64,000 nucleotides of DNA from Paenibacillus_E allorhizoplanae (GTDB taxonomy: Bacteria > Bacillota > Bacilli > Paenibacillales > NBRC-103111), in contig NZ_CAKMMW010000014.1 of assembly GCF_927798215.1 (NCBI RefSeq), positions 124,001-188,000 on the forward strand, given 5' to 3'. The first letter of the stretch is position 1, and the number at the start of each line of letters is the position of its first letter. Under the pieces are notes generated by a model. The model did no database searches. It was not told where the DNA came from and saw nothing but the letters and a program-made list of their open reading frames with translations. This document shows positions 18,463 to 27,077 of this stretch, in pieces. The translations under genes were made by a program, and so were the position numbers.

Positions 18463-18977
18463 CGATTGATCACCTGCTTCCCAGTCTTCGCTTCATAACG
18501 AATCTTCTCCTGAAGCTTATTGATGCCATAGATCAGCGCAGCTGGATTCGGTGGACAACCTGGGATATACACGTCCACTGGAACGATTTGGTCGACACCT
18601 TTCACGACCGAGTACGATTTTACATACGGTCCGCCTGCTGTTGCACAGGACCCCATCGCGATAACCCACTTCGGTTCAGGCATTTGTTCATAAAGTCGGC
18701 GCAACAAAGGAGCCATTTTCTTCGTAACTGTCCCTGCTACAATCATGACATCTGATTGCCTTGGTGACGTACGGAAGATGACTCCGAATCGGTCTAAATC
18801 ATAGTGAGAACCGCCTGTTCCCATCATTTCAATTGCACAACAAGCCAAGCCAAAGGTTAATGGCCAAAGCGAATTACTGCGAGCCCAAGCTTTTACCTGC
18901 TCCAGTGTTGTCATAAATACATTACGGTTTATTTCTTCCCGTTCCTCGGGAGAGATTGATTCTAGACTGAAGTCCAT
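18459..18977 (-). CDS. nuoB: NuoB, complex I iron-sulfur subunit B
   Basis: Carries cluster N2, the last iron-sulfur centre before quinone. The N2 ligands are visible: the tandem cysteines in GLACCAIEMM, then GSCATAGG and IPGCPP. The start at 18977 (MDFSLESISPEE) follows an AAGAAGGTG site and gives 172 residues, normal for the family; the frame is open further upstream inside nuoA. It overlaps the end of nuoA by 16 bases. Confidence 0.96.
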   Translation of the reverse strand: MDFSLESISPEEREEINRNVFMTTLEQVKAWARSNSLWPLTFGLACCAIEMMGTGGSHYDLDRFGVIFRTSPRQSDVMIVAGTVTKKMAPLLRRLYEQMPEPKWVIAMGSCATAGGPYVKSYSVVKGVDQIVPVDVYIPGCPPNPAALIYGINKLQEKIRYEAKTGKQVINR

Positions 18978-19330
18978 CGCAGCACCTTCTTCTTCCAAGC
19001 GTATATTAATCCTATGGCAAGCAAGGCTACAAAAATACACATTTCAATTAATGCGAATAACCCAAGTTGATTAAAGGCAACTGCCCACGGATAGAGGAAT
19101 ACGGTCTCCACATCAAAGATGACAAACATCAAAGCGTACAAATAATATCGAATGTTAAACCGGATTTGTCCCTCACCTACAGGTTCATTCCCACTCTCAT
19201 ACGTCGTATACTTCTCATCGATGGGTTTACTCGGTCTTAACCATTTGCCAATCGTCAGCGCTGCTATGGGAAGGAAAATACCTAACCCTAGAAAAACCGC
19301 TACGATTACATAGTTATTTGTATACATCAT
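18962..19330 (-). CDS. nuoA: NuoA, complex I membrane subunit A
   Basis: Three-helix membrane subunit, first gene of the nuo operon. About 122 residues from the ATG at 19330 (MMYTNNYVIVAV); a second ATG three bases on, or an upstream in-frame start at 19363, cannot be excluded. It has the conserved loop KYTTYESGNEPVG, which holds the quinone-chamber residues, and FVIFDVETVFLYPWA. A GGAGG lies about 13 bases upstream. Confidence 0.94.
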   Translation of the reverse strand: MMYTNNYVIVAVFLGLGIFLPIAALTIGKWLRPSKPIDEKYTTYESGNEPVGEGQIRFNIRYYLYALMFVIFDVETVFLYPWAVAFNQLGLFALIEMCIFVALLAIGLIYAWKKKVLRWTSV

Positions 19331-19363
19331 GTGAATGTAACCGCCTCCATTTCTTATTTGCAT

Positions 19364-19546
19364 TCCTTACGATTTCGATAGTTTTGGTAATAATCACCTA
19401 TATCAGTATAACAAAAAGGGGTTTGGGCGTCGACATTAATTCTTTTCATGTATGAGTAGCATTTCACAGAAGTGGGTAATACTATTCACTGGGCATTCTA
19501 GTCTTGTCCAAATTTCCTATTTTGATAAGCGAAAGGAATGATTTCT
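19364..19546. other. Upstream region of nuoA and of the small ORF at 19547
   Basis: About 180 bases between divergent genes, so it should contain the nuo promoter (minus strand) and a promoter for the small + strand gene. A TATACT-like -10 is present on the minus strand near 19402, but no good -35 at standard spacing was found, so no promoter is called. Confidence 0.3.
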
Positions 19547-19711
19547 TTGGCAAATGCATCGAACACTAATCATCAGCATAGAACCAATGACAAGGTTACC
19601 GAAACCGGCCGCTATCGCGATGCCGACGGCCAAAGCATCGAGCTAGTTGCAGGCCAAACGTTCCCTCCATGCCCGAAAACAGGGGAATCCACAGTCTGGC
19701 ATCATGCTTAA
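19547..19711 (+). CDS. Small conserved-looking protein, 54 residues, TTG start
   Basis: The frame opens with TTG (19547) nine bases after AAAGGA and ends with TAA just before an intrinsic terminator on the same strand. The predicted protein is hydrophilic, with TGRYRDADGQSIELVAGQTFPP followed by CPKTGESTVWHHA. The order G-x-Y ... L-x-x-G-x-T-F-P-P-C-P ... W recalls small zinc-ribbon or YjzC-like proteins, but only one cysteine remains, so a zinc site is unlikely in this copy. The function is unknown. It is the only + strand gene in the first 51 kb. Confidence 0.6.
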   Translation: MANASNTNHQHRTNDKVTETGRYRDADGQSIELVAGQTFPPCPKTGESTVWHHA

Positions 19712-19726
19712 AAAAGTAAATTATCA

Positions 19727-19763
19727 ACGAGCTGTTCCTCTCATCCGAGAGGGGCAGCTTTTT
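19727..19763 (+). terminator. Intrinsic terminator of the small ORF
   Basis: AGCTGTTCCTCTC / GAGAGGGGCAGCT with a 4-base loop, followed by T6. It is on the + strand, 16 bases after the stop codon. Confidence 0.82.
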
Positions 19764-19778
19764 TCTTCGCCATTTCAA

Positions 19779-19818
19779 AGCAAAAAAGCGGAAGAACCGA
19801 AGTTCCCCCGCTTTATTT
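19779..19818 (-). terminator. Intrinsic terminator of the atp operon
   Basis: On the minus strand AGCGGGGGAAC-TTCG-GTTCTTCCGCT is followed by T6, directly after the atpC stop codon. Confidence 0.9.
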
Positions 19819-19825
19819 CATATAT

Positions 19826-20230
19826 TTATTTCCCGGACACACCGATACGATTTAATGCTCTTTGTAAGGAAGCTTCAGCACGTTTGAAATCTACGTTATC
19901 TTGCTTCGTTTCTGCAAGACGTTTCTCCGCACGCTCTTTCGCTGCTCTCGCACGATCGATATCAATTTGTTCAGGCAGCTCGGCGCTTTCCGCCAAAATA
20001 ACCACCTTATCCTTGCGCACTTCCATGAAACCGCCGTTCACTGCGATGACTTCGTCTTTGGAGCCCGCTTTCTTCACAGTAATCGGAGCAATTCTAAGTG
20101 GAGTGACCAATGGAATGTGATTCGGCAGAATTCCAAGCTCCCCTTCAGCACCTTTCACGCTAACCATGTCCACTTGTTCAGCGTACACTTTGCGCTCCGG
20201 TGTTACAATTTCCAGTAGGAATGTACTCAC
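19826..20230 (-). CDS. atpC: AtpC, F1 ATP synthase epsilon subunit
   Basis: Rotor-stalk subunit that also inhibits ATP hydrolysis. The product is 134 residues from a GTG start after GGAAGGAG. It has an N-terminal beta-sandwich (LEIVTPERKVYAEQVDMVSVKGAEGELGILPNH) and a C-terminal helical hairpin (IDRARAAKERAEKRL). It is the last gene of the operon, 55 bases after atpD, with a degenerate hairpin repeat in between. Confidence 0.96.
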   Translation of the reverse strand: MSTFLLEIVTPERKVYAEQVDMVSVKGAEGELGILPNHIPLVTPLRIAPITVKKAGSKDEVIAVNGGFMEVRKDKVVILAESAELPEQIDIDRARAAKERAEKRLAETKQDNVDFKRAEASLQRALNRIGVSGK

Positions 20231-20249
20231 TTGGATTCTCCTTCCTTAG

Positions 20250-20279
20250 AGTTTAGCAAAAGCTGATCTTAGCAAGATG
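20250..20279 (-). repeat. Degenerate hairpin repeat before atpC
   Basis: On the minus strand CATCTTGCTAAGATCAG is followed by CTTTTGCTAAACT, ending near the atpC ribosome site. Position by position it resembles the nuoI and wecB leader repeats, but the stem is weak. Confidence 0.35.
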
Positions 20280-20285
20280 CCAAGC

Positions 20286-21683
20286 TTACAGTGTTTTTGC
20301 TTTCTCGATAGCGTCCTCGATCGTTCCAACGTTGTGGAAAGCTACTTCAGGAAGGTTGTCGTGCTTACCTTCAAGAACTTCTTTGAAGCTGCGCACGGTA
20401 TCTTTCATTGGTACATACAAGCCTGGGAATCCGTTAAACGGCTCAGCAACGTGAAGCGGCTGAGACAAGAACAGACGAAGACGACGCGCACGAGTAACGA
20501 CCAATTTGTCCTCATCAGACAACTCATCCATACCCAAGATCGCGATGATATCCAGAAGCTCTTTGTAACGTTGAAGAATTTGTTTAACGCCTTGTGCTAC
20601 TTTATAGTGCTCTTCACCAACGATTTCTGGTGTCAAAACACGGGAAGATGATGCTAGTGGATCTACCGCAGGGAAAATACCTGCAGCCGCGATGCTACGC
20701 TCCAAGTTCGTTGTTGCGTCCAAGTGAGCGAAAGCCGTTGCTGGAGCCGGATCCGTATAGTCATCGGCAGGAACGTAAATCGCTTGAATGGAAGTAACAG
20801 AACCTTTTTTCGTGGAGGTAATACGCTCTTGCAATTGACCCATTTCTGTCGCTAGGGTTGGTTGGTAACCTACCGCGGAAGGCATACGGCCTAACAAAGC
20901 GGAAACCTCGGAACCTGCTTGTGTGAAACGGAAGATGTTATCGATGAAGAGAAGAACATCTCTTCCTTCTTCGTCACGGAAGTACTCAGCCATTGTCAAA
21001 CCGGACAAAGCTACGCGAAGACGTGCGCCTGGAGGCTCGTTCATTTGACCGAATACCATCGCTGTTTTTGCAATAACGCCGGAGTCTTTCATCTCGTGGT
21101 AAAGGTCATTACCTTCACGAGTACGCTCACCAACGCCCGCAAATACGGAGATACCGCCGTGCTCTTGTGCAATGTTGTGAATTAGCTCTTGCATCGTTAC
21201 CGTTTTACCTACGCCGGCACCACCGAAGAGACCAATTTTACCACCTTTTGCATAAGGAGCCATCAAGTCAATAACTTTGATACCTGTTTCAAGAATCTCT
21301 GATTTTGTCGACAAGTTGTCGAATGCAGGAGCTTCTTTGTGGATCGGGCTAGTAAATGTACGGTCAACCGTTTCGATACCATCGATCGGATCGCCCAATA
21401 CGTTAAATACACGACCTAGTGTTGCTGCACCAACGGGTACAGTAATCGCTGCGCCAGTATCTGTTGCTACGGCACCACGTACAAGTCCGTCTGTTGAGGA
21501 CATTGCTACGCAACGTACGAGGTTGTCACCAAGGTGAACAGCCGCTTCAACCGTCATAGTGGACTGTTGTCCACCTTCGGTTCTTTCAATTTTGATTGCA
21601 TTCAGAATTTCAGGGAGTTGTCCGCGTTCGAACTCAATGTCGACGACAGGCCCTGTAATATTCACAACGCGCCCTTTGCTCAT
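20286..21683 (-). CDS. atpD: AtpD, F1 ATP synthase beta subunit
   Basis: Catalytic nucleotide-binding subunit of the F1 head. The start at 21683 (MSKGRVVNITGPVVDIEF) follows AGGAGGG, and the product is 465 residues. The Walker A motif GGAGVGKT, catalytic GERTREGNDLYHEM and the Walker B region DVLLFIDNIFRFTQAG are intact. It lies 49 bases after atpG. Confidence 0.98.
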   Translation of the reverse strand: MSKGRVVNITGPVVDIEFERGQLPEILNAIKIERTEGGQQSTMTVEAAVHLGDNLVRCVAMSSTDGLVRGAVATDTGAAITVPVGAATLGRVFNVLGDPIDGIETVDRTFTSPIHKEAPAFDNLSTKSEILETGIKVIDLMAPYAKGGKIGLFGGAGVGKTVTMQELIHNIAQEHGGISVFAGVGERTREGNDLYHEMKDSGVIAKTAMVFGQMNEPPGARLRVALSGLTMAEYFRDEEGRDVLLFIDNIFRFTQAGSEVSALLGRMPSAVGYQPTLATEMGQLQERITSTKKGSVTSIQAIYVPADDYTDPAPATAFAHLDATTNLERSIAAAGIFPAVDPLASSSRVLTPEIVGEEHYKVAQGVKQILQRYKELLDIIAILGMDELSDEDKLVVTRARRLRLFLSQPLHVAEPFNGFPGLYVPMKDTVRSFKEVLEGKHDNLPEVAFHNVGTIEDAIEKAKTL

Positions 21684-21732
21684 GGTTTCCCTCCTAAGTA
21701 AAGCTTGTGTCTCCATCGAGACCGTTTATTCA

Positions 21733-22590
21733 TTATGCGTTCGCGTTTGCTCCAGCAACGATTTCCGAAATTTCTTGCGTAATCGAAGCTTGGCGTGCAC
21801 GGTTGTAAGCCAATGTGTAGCTGCTGATCATCTTCGTTGCATTCTTCGTAGCGGAGTTCATCGCTGTCATTCTCGCACCAAACTCACTCGCTTTACCTTC
21901 CAGAACAGCACTGTAAATAAGCGTCTCAGCATATTTAGGGAGCAGTACTTCCAGAACGCCTTCCGGTGACGGCTCATACTCATAGCTAGCTGCAGCCACG
22001 CCGGATACATCTTCCATAGGAAGCAGACGAATCATGGTTGGAATTTGGGTAATCGCGTTTTGGAACTTGTTGTAAATCAGGAACAGTTGGTCATACGTAC
22101 CGTTAACGAAATTAGCAACAGCTGCTGTTGCAACAGGCTTAATATCCGAGAATTTAGGCGTATCCGGAACACCGGTTACTTCTTCAACAATCGGAATATT
22201 TCGTTTCGAGAAGAAATTGCTTCCTTTACGTCCGATTACGAAGACGGAGTACTCAGCTGTTGATTTATGATTCTCACGAATTTCAGTCATTGCTTTACGC
22301 AATACGTTGGCATTGTAACCACCAGCTAGACCACGATCGGAAGTAATGACCAAATAGGCCGTTTTCTTCACTTCACGTGACTGTAGCATCGGGTGCTTCA
22401 CGCCTTTGGTGCCAGCTGCAATGCTTGCAACCACTTCTTTCAACTTCTCGGAGTACGGACGTGCCGCTTCCGCTGATTGCTGTGCTCTACGTAAGTTAGC
22501 TGCTGCAACCATTTCCATTGCTCTCGTGATTTGCTTCGTGCTTTGTGTGGATTTAATTTGGCGCTTAATCTCGCGCATTCCTTTTGCCAT
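21733..22590 (-). CDS. atpG: AtpG, F1 ATP synthase gamma subunit
   Basis: Central rotor shaft, 285 residues. The N-terminal helix MREIKRQIKSTQSTKQITRAMEMVA and the C-terminal helix ARMTAMNSATKNA ... YNRARQASITQEISEIVAGANA form the coiled-coil axle. The start is preceded by AGAGAGGTGAG. The 125 bases between atpA and atpG are long for this operon and contain hairpins. Confidence 0.97.
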   Translation of the reverse strand: MAKGMREIKRQIKSTQSTKQITRAMEMVAAANLRRAQQSAEAARPYSEKLKEVVASIAAGTKGVKHPMLQSREVKKTAYLVITSDRGLAGGYNANVLRKAMTEIRENHKSTAEYSVFVIGRKGSNFFSKRNIPIVEEVTGVPDTPKFSDIKPVATAAVANFVNGTYDQLFLIYNKFQNAITQIPTMIRLLPMEDVSGVAAASYEYEPSPEGVLEVLLPKYAETLIYSAVLEGKASEFGARMTAMNSATKNATKMISSYTLAYNRARQASITQEISEIVAGANANA

Positions 22591-22715
22591 ACCTGCTCAC
22601 CTCTCTTTTGAGGCTTAAAAAGCCTTCATTCGAAGACCTGAATTCAGGCGTCCGCCTGCCCAGGATTCACATGGTAGCAAGAGCTTCACTTGACATGAAG
22701 CTCTGCCTTCATGAT
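22591..22715 (-). other. Hairpin-rich atpA-atpG spacer
   Basis: On the minus strand, in order: AGAGCTTCA-tgtcaag-TGAAGCTCT, the palindrome CCTGAATTCAGG, then TTCGAATGAAGGCTT-ttt-AAGCCT just before the atpG ribosome site. None has a long T tract, so processing, mRNA stability or translation effects are more likely than full termination. Confidence 0.5.
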
Positions 22716-24230
22716 TTATTCAGAAACAGCAAAGCTCTTTTTAAATGTATTGATTGCGTCAACCAATGCTTTATCGTTATCCGCAGTAATATCTTTCGTA
22801 TCACGAATGCTATTCAGAACTTCAGGACGGTTAGATTCCAAGAAAGCCAAGAATTGTGCTTCGAAACGCGTTACGTCTTGAACTGGAATATCATCCACAT
22901 GACCTTTGACAACCGTGTATAGGGAAGCAACTTGCTTCTCCAAAGACATTGGTTGGTGAACGCCTTGTTTCAAGATTTCAAGCGTACGAACCCCACGATC
23001 CAAACGAGCTTTAGTCGCTCTATCCAAATCGGATCCGAATGCGGCAAATGCTGCAAGCTCACGATATTGTGCCAAGTCTACACGTAGTGTACCTGCAACT
23101 TTTTTCATCGCTTTCGTTTGAGCGGAGCCCCCTACACGGGATACAGAGTTACCAACGTTAACCGCTGGACGCTGACCGGAGTAGAACAAATCGGATTCCA
23201 AGAAGATTTGACCATCGGTGATGGAAATTACGTTGGTTGGAATGTAAGCTGAGATGTCGCCTGCTTGTGTCTCGATGAATGGAAGCGCCGTAATGGAACC
23301 GCCGCCAAGCTCATCGTTCAATTTCGCAGCACGCTCTAGCAAACGGGAGTGCAAGTAGAATACATCCCCTGGATAAGCTTCACGACCTGGTGGACGACGA
23401 AGCAAGAGGGACAACTCACGGTATGCGGCAGCTTGTTTGGACAAGTCATCGTATACGATAAGAACGTGCTCGCCTTTGTACATGAAGTACTCAGCCATAG
23501 CACAACCGGAGTATGGAGCTAACCATAGCATCGGTGAAGGCTCAGAAGCGGAAGCTGTTACTACGATTGTGTAGTCAAGCGCACCAGCAGCACGAAGCGT
23601 TTCAACAACACCTACAACTGTGGATTGTTTTTGACCAATTGCAACGTAGATACATTTAACGCCATTGCCTTTTTGGTTGATGATCGCGTCGATCGCAATC
23701 GCCGTTTTACCTGTTTGACGGTCACCAATAATCAACTCACGTTGACCACGGCCAACTGGTACCATAGCGTCAATCGCTTTAATACCTGTTTGCATTGGTT
23801 CATGTACGGATTTACGAGCCATTACGCCTGGAGCCATGTTCTCTACAGGGCGGAATGCAGTTGTGTTGATTGGACCTCTGCCATCGACAGGTTGACCCAA
23901 GGAGTTAACTACACGACCTAGAAGTTCTTCACCAACTGGAACCTCCATGATACGGCCTGTACGTTTAACTTGGTCTCCCTCACGAATATCACGGTAAGGT
24001 CCAAGAATAACGATACCTACGTTGCTTTCCTCAAGGTTAAAAGCATAGCCTAGTACGCCGCTCGGGAACTCAAGCAGCTCGCCTGCCATAACGTTTTCCA
24101 AGCCGTGAGCACGAGCAATACCGTCACCTACTTGAATGACTGTACCTACATCAACTACTTGGATATCGGAATTATAGTTTTCGATCTGTTGTTTAATCAA
24201 TAAGCTGATTTCTTCAGGTTTGATACTCAA
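22716..24230 (-). CDS. atpA: AtpA, F1 ATP synthase alpha subunit
   Basis: Regulatory nucleotide-binding subunit of F1, 504 residues, normal for the family. The Walker A motif GDRQTGKTAIAID is intact. The arginine finger region SVSRVGGSAQTKAMKKVAGTLR, conserved in AtpA, is also present. It starts 32 bases after atpH. Confidence 0.98.
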   Translation of the reverse strand: MSIKPEEISLLIKQQIENYNSDIQVVDVGTVIQVGDGIARAHGLENVMAGELLEFPSGVLGYAFNLEESNVGIVILGPYRDIREGDQVKRTGRIMEVPVGEELLGRVVNSLGQPVDGRGPINTTAFRPVENMAPGVMARKSVHEPMQTGIKAIDAMVPVGRGQRELIIGDRQTGKTAIAIDAIINQKGNGVKCIYVAIGQKQSTVVGVVETLRAAGALDYTIVVTASASEPSPMLWLAPYSGCAMAEYFMYKGEHVLIVYDDLSKQAAAYRELSLLLRRPPGREAYPGDVFYLHSRLLERAAKLNDELGGGSITALPFIETQAGDISAYIPTNVISITDGQIFLESDLFYSGQRPAVNVGNSVSRVGGSAQTKAMKKVAGTLRVDLAQYRELAAFAAFGSDLDRATKARLDRGVRTLEILKQGVHQPMSLEKQVASLYTVVKGHVDDIPVQDVTRFEAQFLAFLESNRPEVLNSIRDTKDITADNDKALVDAINTFKKSFAVSE

Positions 24231-24262
24231 CGAACTTCACCCCTATTCTTACAGTGGTTATA

Positions 24263-24796
24263 TTAAACTAACGCTTTGGCCAAACGATCAAGTTTGCCTG
24301 CCAAGCTTCCATCATATAAACGATCTCCGATACGCACTTGAATGCCGCCGAGCAGCTTAGGCTCAACTACAGACGAAACACGGATCGTTTTACCAGTTAC
24401 TTTACTGAAATGTGAAGCTATCTCAGCTTGTTGTGCATCCGAAAGTACGTATGCAGAGTATACAGTCGCACTCGCTTGACCAAGCGCTTCATTCGCAACT
24501 TTGGCATAATCGTTCGCCAACGCTGAAACAATGGACTGTCTACCTTTATCAATCAAGACAAGCAGCGTGTTCCACACCGGTTCGGAAACTTTGCCTTCGA
24601 AAATCTGCTTCAGCAGGTCCGTTTTAGCGGTATTCCCGATGTTCGGATGGTTCAGGAACTTCTGCAAGTCTGCATTATCCCTAATCGCACTAGCTACAGA
24701 TTTAAGCTCATCTTCAACTTGGGAAATAATATTCTTTTCCTTCGCTACTTCGAATAAAGCTTTGGCATAACGCTTCGCTACGACGATGTCACTCAT
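24263..24796 (-). CDS. atpH: AtpH, F1 ATP synthase delta subunit
   Basis: Connects F1 to the peripheral stalk. The product is 177 residues, with the N-terminal helical domain (VAKRYAKALFEVAKEKN) and the conserved C-terminal strand region (VVEPKLLGGIQVRIGDRLYDGSLAGKLDRL). It overlaps atpF by 4 bases (ATGA-type coupling). Confidence 0.97.
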   Translation of the reverse strand: MSDIVVAKRYAKALFEVAKEKNIISQVEDELKSVASAIRDNADLQKFLNHPNIGNTAKTDLLKQIFEGKVSEPVWNTLLVLIDKGRQSIVSALANDYAKVANEALGQASATVYSAYVLSDAQQAEIASHFSKVTGKTIRVSSVVEPKLLGGIQVRIGDRLYDGSLAGKLDRLAKALV

Positions 24797-25278
24797 ACGT
24801 TGCCTCCTACCTCTTTGAGGTAATGCTCAACAAGTTCTTCTTGTGACTTTTCGTCGATTTGTTTCTCAATAATTTTGGATGCGATCAGAACGGACATCGC
24901 GCCAACTTGGCTGCGAAGAGCGGCAACCGCTTTGTTCTTTTCGTTTTCGATATCTTTCAAAGCTTCGTCTTTCAGACGTGAAGCTTCTGCACTAGCAGCA
25001 TGAATAATATCATCTGCTTGCTTGGAACCAGTATGCTTCGCTTGCTCAATAATATCGTAAGCTTCCTTACGAGTTTGTTGCAGCGCTTGCTTTTGTTCCT
25101 CTAACAATTGATCAGCTTGCTTACGGCTTGCTTCAGCTGTTTGTATTTGATCTTTCACCAATTGTCTGCGTTTTTCCATCATGCCAAACAGAGGACCGAA
25201 CGCAAATTTGGAAAGCAACACATACAGAATCAAAAACGCGATAAGTTGTATAAAAAATGTGGACCATTCAATATGCAA
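24793..25278 (-). CDS. atpF: AtpF, Fo ATP synthase b subunit
   Basis: Peripheral stalk, 161 residues: one N-terminal membrane helix (FFIQLIAFLILYVLLSKFAFGPL) followed by a long charged coiled coil (residues ~35-140) rich in Lys, Glu, Gln and Ala. It lies between atpE and atpH; the 79-base gap from atpE contains the ribosome site and no clear hairpin. Confidence 0.96.
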   Translation of the reverse strand: MHIEWSTFFIQLIAFLILYVLLSKFAFGPLFGMMEKRRQLVKDQIQTAEASRKQADQLLEEQKQALQQTRKEAYDIIEQAKHTGSKQADDIIHAASAEASRLKDEALKDIENEKNKAVAALRSQVGAMSVLIASKIIEKQIDEKSQEELVEHYLKEVGGNV

Positions 25279-25356
25279 GTAACGTCACTCCCTTCTGATA
25301 ACGTGGGCAAAACGAAGGCGTGGTGGCGACTACGGCCATCAACGCCAAACGATTTC

Positions 25357-25581
25357 TTAAGCTTTTCCCATAAAGATGAACGCAAGAACCAATGCAACGA
25401 CCGGCATTGCCTCAACTAGACCTACCCCGATAAACATTGTTGTTTGAAGCGTACCACGAAGTTCTGGTTGACGGGAAATACCTTCCAAAGCACGACCTAC
25501 GATCAAACCGTTACCAATACCTGCACCTAGTGCTCCCAAACCGAATACGATACCTGCTGCTACTAATGCTATTGCTCCCAT
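25357..25581 (-). CDS. atpE: AtpE, Fo ATP synthase c subunit
   Basis: Rotor-ring proteolipid, 74 residues, two membrane helices with the polar loop RQPELRG. The ion-binding glutamate lies in GVGLVEAMPVVALVLAF. The surrounding residues lack the Q...ES(T) pattern typical of sodium-binding rings, so proton coupling is likely. Confidence 0.96.
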   Translation of the reverse strand: MGAIALVAAGIVFGLGALGAGIGNGLIVGRALEGISRQPELRGTLQTTMFIGVGLVEAMPVVALVLAFIFMGKA

Positions 25582-25661
25582 TGATAAAATCCTCCCTTAA
25601 ACTCTTAGGTTTTTGTTGTTTTTTATAAGTGACTCGAGACTTCCCGAGGTAAGTCTAATGC

Positions 25662-26369
25662 TTAATGCTTTTCTTCATGAATCAATGTTTGTGAGATATA
25701 AACCATGGTCAACATCGTGAATACGAAGGCTTGAATCGCACCTACGAACACACTGAAGCCCTGCCATACGAAGAGAGGCGCAATTCCAAACCAACCTGCT
25801 CCAACAATGACAGATATCATGATTTCACCTGCATAAATGTTACCGTAAAGACGGAACGCAAGCGTAAGTGGCTTGGATACAACTTCAATTAAATGAAGGA
25901 TCAACATTGCCCCTTTGAACTCAAAGTAATGCGCGAAGTAATGCTTTGTGTTACGCGTTATCCCTAAGTAGTGACTTATTACGATAACGATAATTGTTAA
26001 GGCTCCTGTAACTGCGATATCAGCTGTTGGTGATTTCCACCAAGATACGTGATCTTCCGTTACGATTGAGAAAGGAAGGCCGAGCATGTTGCCGATAAAG
26101 ATATACATGATGAGCGTAAGACCAAGTGCAATAAATCCTTTGCCATGCTTGGAACCGATCGTGCTTCCAATAATGCCTTCTACAAACTCAATCGTCCATT
26201 CCATGAAGTTTTGAAGTTTCGAAGGATTTGTTACGGATGCTCGGCTAGCGCCTGCAATTGCAAGAATAAGCACGATAACTGTGGTAATCCCGATCATCAT
26301 TAATGCTGATGCATCGAAATGAATGCCTAACCACTCAAACTCTGGTACCTTATGTTCCATATTTTCCAT
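25662..26369 (-). CDS. atpB: AtpB, Fo ATP synthase a subunit
   Basis: Stator membrane subunit with the proton half-channels, 235 residues from the ATG at 26369 (MENMEHKVPEFEW) behind AAAGGGGTG. The essential arginine is in KPLTLAFRLYGNIYAGE. Five to six hydrophobic helices are visible. Confidence 0.96.
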   Translation of the reverse strand: MENMEHKVPEFEWLGIHFDASALMMIGITTVIVLILAIAGASRASVTNPSKLQNFMEWTIEFVEGIIGSTIGSKHGKGFIALGLTLIMYIFIGNMLGLPFSIVTEDHVSWWKSPTADIAVTGALTIIVIVISHYLGITRNTKHYFAHYFEFKGAMLILHLIEVVSKPLTLAFRLYGNIYAGEIMISVIVGAGWFGIAPLFVWQGFSVFVGAIQAFVFTMLTMVYISQTLIHEEKH

Positions 26370-26406
26370 TTTCACCCCTTTCATCCGTGGAAGTTACATC
26401 GTGGAA

Positions 26407-26790
26407 TTACTTCTTAGACTTCTTAATAGAAAGAATACCCAGTACGAGTGTTGCCAATTGAGCAAAAAAGTATCCAACAATCGTCGTGGTTAATGCAACA
26501 TGTTCGGGATACCTGACGGCAATCAAACCGACAAACCCCGCGATTGCTGCCCTTGTCAGAAAGCCAAGGGTTACCTTGCGCCCTGACTGCTCTATCGCAG
26601 CTGCTGCCAGCTTGTTAATCTTCCAAGCTAAGAACCTTGCATTGATCATACTCGCACAAGCTCCAAGCATTATCCCCGCAACGTAAATCCGGTAATCGAC
26701 AAGAAGCGCCCATGCAGCCAAACAAAAGGATAAAAAGAAAAGAAATACATTTTGAACCGTTTTCAGAGTGGCTGAAAAGTCGTCCATCAT
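26407..26790 (-). CDS. atpI: ATP synthase subunit I (AtpI-like)
   Basis: Small four-helix membrane protein (127 residues) found at the head of atp operons. Family members are thought to help assemble the c-ring or handle Mg2+. The visible pattern is LDYRIYVAG-like (here LLVDYRIYVAGIMLGACASMINARFLAWKI) in the middle and a lysine-rich tail (LSIKKSKK). It overlaps the preceding gene by 4 bases and lies 38 bases before atpB. Confidence 0.82.
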   Translation of the reverse strand: MMDDFSATLKTVQNVFLFFLSFCLAAWALLVDYRIYVAGIMLGACASMINARFLAWKINKLAAAAIEQSGRKVTLGFLTRAAIAGFVGLIAVRYPEHVALTTTIVGYFFAQLATLVLGILSIKKSKK

Positions 26791-27032
26791 AGCCCTCCGT
26801 ACCGCTTAATCATGAAGTAAATGCTCATGATGCCGGTTACAAGCCCAAGTAAAAACCCGACTAACAACCAGATCTGTCCGCCTAGTGCGCCACTCAACCA
26901 ATCGCCGAAGAAATATCCGGCTGCCAAACATACGACAAGGTCTATGCCAATTGCACTAGTTAACGCTACTGCCCGCCAAGGATTATCATTGGAATTTGGC
27001 CGTTTCATTGCACCCTCCTGGGTGTTTTCCAC
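26787..27032 (-). CDS. AtpZ/AtpI-family protein, first gene of the atp operon
   Basis: An 81-residue protein with two membrane helices and the family pattern SAIGIDLVVCLAAGYFFGDWLSG ... VGFLLGLVTGIMSIYFMIKRY. By family knowledge it is an assembly or Mg2+-transport accessory of ATP synthase. It follows GGAGGG and a good sigma-A promoter. Confidence 0.82.
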   Translation of the reverse strand: MENTQEGAMKRPNSNDNPWRAVALTSAIGIDLVVCLAAGYFFGDWLSGALGGQIWLLVGFLLGLVTGIMSIYFMIKRYGGL

Positions 27033-27077
27033 ATGGGAAAACGCGTCTCGTAGCTCATCCGCTACGAATCCTCATTC

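Noticed and set aside
18017..18469. Long + strand ORF of 150 codons opposite the start of nuoC
   Set aside because: It is an antisense shadow of the Ala-rich, GC-rich nuoC extension: few stops arise in GC-rich DNA, and it has no ribosome site or recognisable domain.
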